35,636 bases of DNA from DASYSA01 sp036003885 (GTDB lineage Bacteria; Acidobacteriota; Blastocatellia; UBA7656). Below the pieces are notes generated by a model. The model had not been told where the DNA came from. It worked only from the letters and a program-made list of their open reading frames with translations, and made no database searches. The stretch spans positions 1 through 35,636 of the forward strand of contig DASYSA010000716.1 of the NCBI GenBank assembly GCA_036003885.1, written 5' to 3'. This document shows, in pieces, positions 32,084 to 35,636 of the stretch; position 1 is the first letter of the stretch; every line of letters starts with the position of its first letter. The position numbers and the translations under genes are program-made.

Positions 32084-34363
32084 TCATCTCTGTTTGAGCT
32101 TGGTGATGCGCAATCCAACCTGCTCTTCCGCAGCCTTCTGAGGATCTTCACGCGTGAACGCCTCCCACTCGACGATCGCGTCGCTGTTTCGATTGGCGCG
32201 TTCGAAGAGGAGGGCCATTTCGTGATGGCAAACCGGACACGGTCCCTTCGAACGCCGAATAGCCCTGCTGAGTAGCTTCCGCGCCTTGTCGAGTCGGCCT
32301 CTCTTCTCATTATCTAGAGCCCGATTCACCAGCGAATCAAGTTTGCGATTTGCCAGCACCACCTCGCCTCGGGCACGTGCAAGCACCGATCTGGCCCCGG
32401 ACGACGAAGCGCCAAGATCAATCGCCGCCTCGGCCTCCCGAATCGCGCCCTCACGGTCACCTTCAGCCAACAGAGCCTCAGCCATTAGCCAGCGCGCGTT
32501 AAAAAAGTATGGGTCCCAGCGGACTGCCTCGCTTGCAAACTCACGCAACTTTGGGATGTCACGTGCGGCGAGAGCGAGATACGCCTGCAGCACATAGTTC
32601 GATTCCGGTGCGAGAGTATGGGCCTGTGCTTCCTGGGCCTGGTGGATCCCCAGATCGATTGCCCTGGCCCGCAGGCCGCTGCCGGTGGAGTCTGTCCGTT
32701 TGGTCGCATCTACGTAGATTGCCAGGGCCCGGGCGAACAGGAAGTTGTAAGAGCCAGTCGGGTCAGGAGCCTGTGCCGCACGCAACCCATTTGCCAGCAG
32801 ACCGTCCCAGTCCTGGGTGTTGGCGGACGCGAACGCTTTTTTGATTCCTATGTCGGACCTTACCAGCGACGCGGTATACCAGATGGTAAACAGCAGCAAG
32901 CCGGCACCCGATATCGCGACGGGCCAAAACAACCTGCCTCTCGTGACTTCACTATCGCGCGGCGCCGGCCGCCCCTCTTTTGCGACGATATTTGACTTCG
33001 TCACTTTGGTGACTATTGGCGCAACCGCCATCAGTGCGAAAAAGTAGAGACCGGTTGGAATCTGGTCGTAGATGAAGAAATTGTGAACGATAACCGCTGC
33101 GAGCGACGAAACCAGGCCTGAGATCAACAACCGCTGCGGCCGCTGTGCTACGCGGCGGCGTGACTTCAGCAGCAGGAGGAATGCCGACGCTATGATCGCG
33201 ATGTAGAGCACAGCCCCGGGGAGACCGAAAGAGATTGCGGCATCGAGGTAGGAGTTATGTGGACTTTCATTGTTGATCTGCGGTGCATATCTCGCGAGCT
33301 CTTTTGACTTGTACGCCAGGAACGCCTTACCAAAGCCTTCGGGGCCGCAACCCGCGAGAGCATAGCGCGGGACCATCTTCACGCTGTCGCGCCACAGAAG
33401 AGTCCGGCCCGCGCCCGTGAACCCTTCGGAGACGAACGAGCGAGCGCGAGCCTTGATGCTTTGCGACGCGGGACTCGAGCCTATGGTGAGGACCGCAGCG
33501 AGAATTATTCCGGCCGCGACACCAGCTCCAATCATCAAACGCTTTGAGGCACGCGCAGCCCTCTTCTTCGCGCGAGTCGTCTCGAGAAGCGTAAAGATCA
33601 TCGCTCCGACAATTGCTCCGAGCCATGCGCCTCGAGTACCGCTGAACGTAATGGCGGCGAGTGACAAGCCGGCTCCTGCAAGCGCAATTCGGCGGGGCCG
33701 TCCATGCGTGGCGAGCCCCAGACCCGCGCTGAGAGGCGCTGTGTATAGGAGAAAGTTGCCGAGATAGTTGGAATGACCAAGCGTTCCTGGCACGCGCAGG
33801 ACCGCGTCGGTGGACGACGTGAATGTGTAAGATGCGGCCGACAGGAAGGGGTCGTATCCGAAGAACTGGAGACAAGCATATGCGGCTGCCACTAATCCCG
33901 TAAGGGCCATCGCCCAGAGCAGAACAGATAGACGCTCCTCATTATCGCCGACCGCTACGATCAGACCGATGAAGACGACAAAAAAGCACAACCGCGTCAG
34001 CAAGCCCATCTCGACGGTGCTGCTCCCCAAAAGCGAGGCCAGCGGCGCAACCCCGACAATCGTTGCCAACACTATCGCTGTCACATACAGCGACACCAGC
34101 AGGACGTGCCTCGACTTGAACGCCTTCACCAGGTCACCGGGTGAGCGTCCAACTCCCGCCAACACCGTCAACACCAGGATTGCGGTCGCGCCCAGCAGCA
34201 GGAACGCGAACTTCGGCAGAACGTAGATTCGATAAATGGCCGTGCTGAAGATAAGTGGGACCAAAACCAGCGTTGAAATACACACCCAAAAAAGAGGCGC
34301 GTGCGCCTGAACGATGACAGGCTGCACGCCGGCCATTCTCTGATCATTGACCTTCTTGGTCAT
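32084..34363 (-). CDS. O-antigen ligase-family membrane protein with TPR tail
   Basis: Inner-membrane protein of 759 residues with about twelve hydrophobic helices in the first 500 residues. The Wzy_C/WaaL-type motifs TLGHSNYLGNF, FSGTRGAWLG and ESPHNSYLDAAISFGLPGAV are present. This family transfers O-antigen or glycans to lipid A or protein acceptors from undecaprenyl-linked donors at the periplasmic face. A C-terminal soluble part (about 530-759) carries TPR-like repeats (WLMAEALLAEGDREGAIREA, VRWDPYFFNARW). The start ATG at 34361-34363 follows GGAG; the frame is open to 34507, overlapping the DinB-like gene. No polymerase gene is nearby. The acceptor is unknown. Confidence 0.9.
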   Translation of the reverse strand: MTKKVNDQRMAGVQPVIVQAHAPLFWVCISTLVLVPLIFSTAIYRIYVLPKFAFLLLGATAILVLTVLAGVGRSPGDLVKAFKSRHVLLVSLYVTAIVLATIVGVAPLASLLGSSTVEMGLLTRLCFFVVFIGLIVAVGDNEERLSVLLWAMALTGLVAAAYACLQFFGYDPFLSAASYTFTSSTDAVLRVPGTLGHSNYLGNFLLYTAPLSAGLGLATHGRPRRIALAGAGLSLAAITFSGTRGAWLGAIVGAMIFTLLETTRAKKRAARASKRLMIGAGVAAGIILAAVLTIGSSPASQSIKARARSFVSEGFTGAGRTLLWRDSVKMVPRYALAGCGPEGFGKAFLAYKSKELARYAPQINNESPHNSYLDAAISFGLPGAVLYIAIIASAFLLLLKSRRRVAQRPQRLLISGLVSSLAAVIVHNFFIYDQIPTGLYFFALMAVAPIVTKVTKSNIVAKEGRPAPRDSEVTRGRLFWPVAISGAGLLLFTIWYTASLVRSDIGIKKAFASANTQDWDGLLANGLRAAQAPDPTGSYNFLFARALAIYVDATKRTDSTGSGLRARAIDLGIHQAQEAQAHTLAPESNYVLQAYLALAARDIPKLREFASEAVRWDPYFFNARWLMAEALLAEGDREGAIREAEAAIDLGASSSGARSVLARARGEVVLANRKLDSLVNRALDNEKRGRLDKARKLLSRAIRRSKGPCPVCHHEMALLFERANRNSDAIVEWEAFTREDPQKAAEEQVGLRITKLKQR

Positions 34364-34454
34364 CTTCTCCGCCGGGCAAGTCTGGAAGCGGGCGTAAACA
34401 TGTCTCTCCCAGAATTCGAGCACGCCCCGGCTTGCCGTTATGAAGAGCAGATGC

Positions 34455-34979
34455 TCACAGGTAGCGCGCGCGGAGGATGCCCACGTGATGGAGCTCGTGA
34501 CCCGCAATGATGTGCGCCAGCGCTCGGACGCTCACGTCAGCGCCATTCGCACTGCCACTGCGGAGCCACGCTTCCGCAGTCAGGGATTTGAACATGTACA
34601 CACTGGCGCGCCTCAGGCTCTCGAACTCGGCAGCGAGATCCGTAAGCGAAATCGCTCCGAACGCAGCGTTGCGCACGTAGTCGTCCTGCTCAAACCCCGG
34701 CAGCGGAGAAGGGTCGTTCCTGGCGAATCTCAGAGCCCGATAAGCAAAGATACGTTCGCCGTCGATCACGTGGCCGACTACTTCCTTAATGCTCCACTTA
34801 TCGGGGGCGTACCTGCTATCGGCCTGAGCTTCGGGAATGCTGTTTAGCAGGCCCAAGGTTGTTTCGGCCTGCCGGCTTAGCGTCGAAACAATGTCGCCTT
34901 CAGGTACCAGGGAGACATACTTCTCATAATACTGAGCGTGTTCAGTAGATGCGGGTCGACCGATGGCTGATTTGGACAT
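34455..34979 (-). CDS. DinB-like (DinB_2) family protein
   Basis: Four-helix-bundle protein of 174 residues of the DinB/YfiT superfamily. H70 (VVGHVIDGER), H161 and H165 (AGHELHH) are the likely metal triad. WSIKEVVGHVIDGERIFAYR and ALAHIIAGHELHHVG are typical signatures. Related members are metal-dependent, thiol-handling (mycothiol/bacillithiol) transferases or DNA-damage-associated proteins; which one applies is unclear. The start ATG at 34977-34979 has AAGGAGAGAG upstream. It precedes the O-antigen ligase gene by 91 bases on the same strand, perhaps by chance. Confidence 0.88.
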   Translation of the reverse strand: MSKSAIGRPASTEHAQYYEKYVSLVPEGDIVSTLSRQAETTLGLLNSIPEAQADSRYAPDKWSIKEVVGHVIDGERIFAYRALRFARNDPSPLPGFEQDDYVRNAAFGAISLTDLAAEFESLRRASVYMFKSLTAEAWLRSGSANGADVSVRALAHIIAGHELHHVGILRARYL

Positions 34980-35229
34980 TGGAATACTCTCTCCTTTCGA
35001 AACTGTGTACGAACCGTGCAACGTCTACAATGCGCGCACTGGAAGGCTTCGGTTAATTCTTTCTCGAACCAGCGTCCTTGAGGAAGGCTGGTTTGCTGTT
35101 GTGGAGTGCGGCCATGGGCGGGACGCTTCCTTGTAGTTTGAGGCCGTCATTTAGTTCAGGTTTCAACCTTAGAGGGTGCTTTCTTCTCGCAGAGTCGCAA
35201 GAGCCTTGAGCTCTTAGTCGGCCTTGTTC

Positions 35230-35636
35230 TCATTTCTTCTTGTTCTTTTCTATGTAACTGCGGGCGAACTCGTTCAGGTGGGGGGCGTTTTGTAGTCCGA
35301 CCTTCTTCGCCTCCTCTTCGGCCGCCTCTATCGTAAACCCATCCCTCAACACTCGTCTGATCATCCAGAATGCACCCACTCTAATCGCTGCGGTGCAGTG
35401 AATGAAAGCGGGCCGGTTCTGAGGGTCGTCAGTGAGCTTGAGAAACTCAGTCGCTTGCTCCTCCTTCGGGTCTCCGAACGCGACCGGAATGTTGAAGTAG
35501 CGCAGCCCAAGTTGTTTTGCCTGCTCTTCTTCCTCGGGGGCTCGGTGTTCGCTTGGCTGTCGAAGGTTGATGATGGCCTTAACGCCATCTGCCTTAAGCT
35601 TGGCGAGATGCTCGAGTCTCGGCTGGCCACCGGTGC
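35230..35636 (-). CDS. Protein tyrosine phosphatase-like protein, partial
   Basis: The 3' part of a minus-strand gene running off the right end (about 135 residues shown, N-terminus missing). The frame reads GGQPRLEHLAKLKADGVKAI, INLRQPSEH, YFNIPVAFGDPKEEQATEFL and PAFIHCTAAIRVGAFWMIRR, and ends SYIEKNKKK. HC-x4-R resembles the active site of the DSP/PTP-like family (DUF442-type), which has one residue fewer than the classical HC-x5-R. It is probably cytoplasmic and handles phosphate esters or a protein phosphotyrosine. The product cannot be judged for activity without its N-terminus. Confidence 0.85.
   Translation of the reverse strand, partial: TGGQPRLEHLAKLKADGVKAIINLRQPSEHRAPEEEEQAKQLGLRYFNIPVAFGDPKEEQATEFLKLTDDPQNRPAFIHCTAAIRVGAFWMIRRVLRDGFTIEAAEEEAKKVGLQNAPHLNEFARSYIEKNKKK

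Noticed and set aside
34364..34507. 48-codon N-terminal extension of the O-antigen ligase
   Set aside because: It overlaps the DinB-like gene's end and is not hydrophobic or family-like; the ATG at 34361-34363 has GGAG.

Overview
The window (35.6 kb, high GC apart from one AT-richer gene) is bacterial chromosome from what looks like a Gram-negative soil organism, most likely an acidobacterium of the Blastocatellia type. That placement is inference. It rests on KDO/O-antigen type envelope genes, glycine-rich RRM and RhlE proteins, a small secreted protein whose sequence style I associate with that group, and intergenic seven-base repeat arrays. There is no phage, CRISPR array or insertion sequence. 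Most genes are on the minus strand.

Layout. 1-132: two copies of a 66-bp hairpin-rich repeat. 164-6403 (all minus): branched-chain aminotransferase, KdsC, a phosphoglycolate-phosphatase-like HAD enzyme, acetyl-CoA synthetase and an exported TPR protein. 6694-13399: a stress and DNA-maintenance block with a small membrane protein, hemerythrin, topoisomerase IB, an MscS channel, a small basic KGK protein, a stand-alone LigD-type 3'-phosphoesterase translationally coupled to an unknown protein, and a BON-domain membrane protein. 13521-16697: an exported von Willebrand A protein and an AT-richer DUF4157 (HELTH) metallopeptidase-like protein, followed by tRNA-Glu(UUC). 16995-24558: class III ribonucleotide reductase, an unknown protein paired with an M15-like peptidase, and a fatty-acid oxidation pair (thiolase and FadJ/FadB). 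25046-27579: small unknown genes around a membrane fatty-acid desaturase. 27954-30090: an RNA-handling cluster (IF-1, RhlE helicase, RRM protein). 30562-35636: a SpoIIAA/STAS-like protein, a small secreted protein, an O-antigen ligase/TPR protein, a DinB-like protein and the 3' part of a phosphatase-like gene running off the window.

Two things stand out. First, six minus-strand intergenic gaps start, at or within a few bases of the upstream gene's stop codon, with short arrays of seven-base repeats. The motif differs at each locus. Five of the arrays are built as one orientation followed by its inverse, so they could fold into a hairpin, and several supply the stop codon itself. Second, infA seems to lack a canonical start codon at the expected place: the conserved N-terminus is preceded by a well-placed Shine-Dalgarno sequence but begins with ATT.

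Functionally, acetyl-CoA synthetase, thiolase, FadJ and the desaturase describe acetate and fatty-acid metabolism. KdsC and the O-antigen ligase serve the outer envelope. The 6.7-13.4 kb block reads as a general stress and genome-integrity set.
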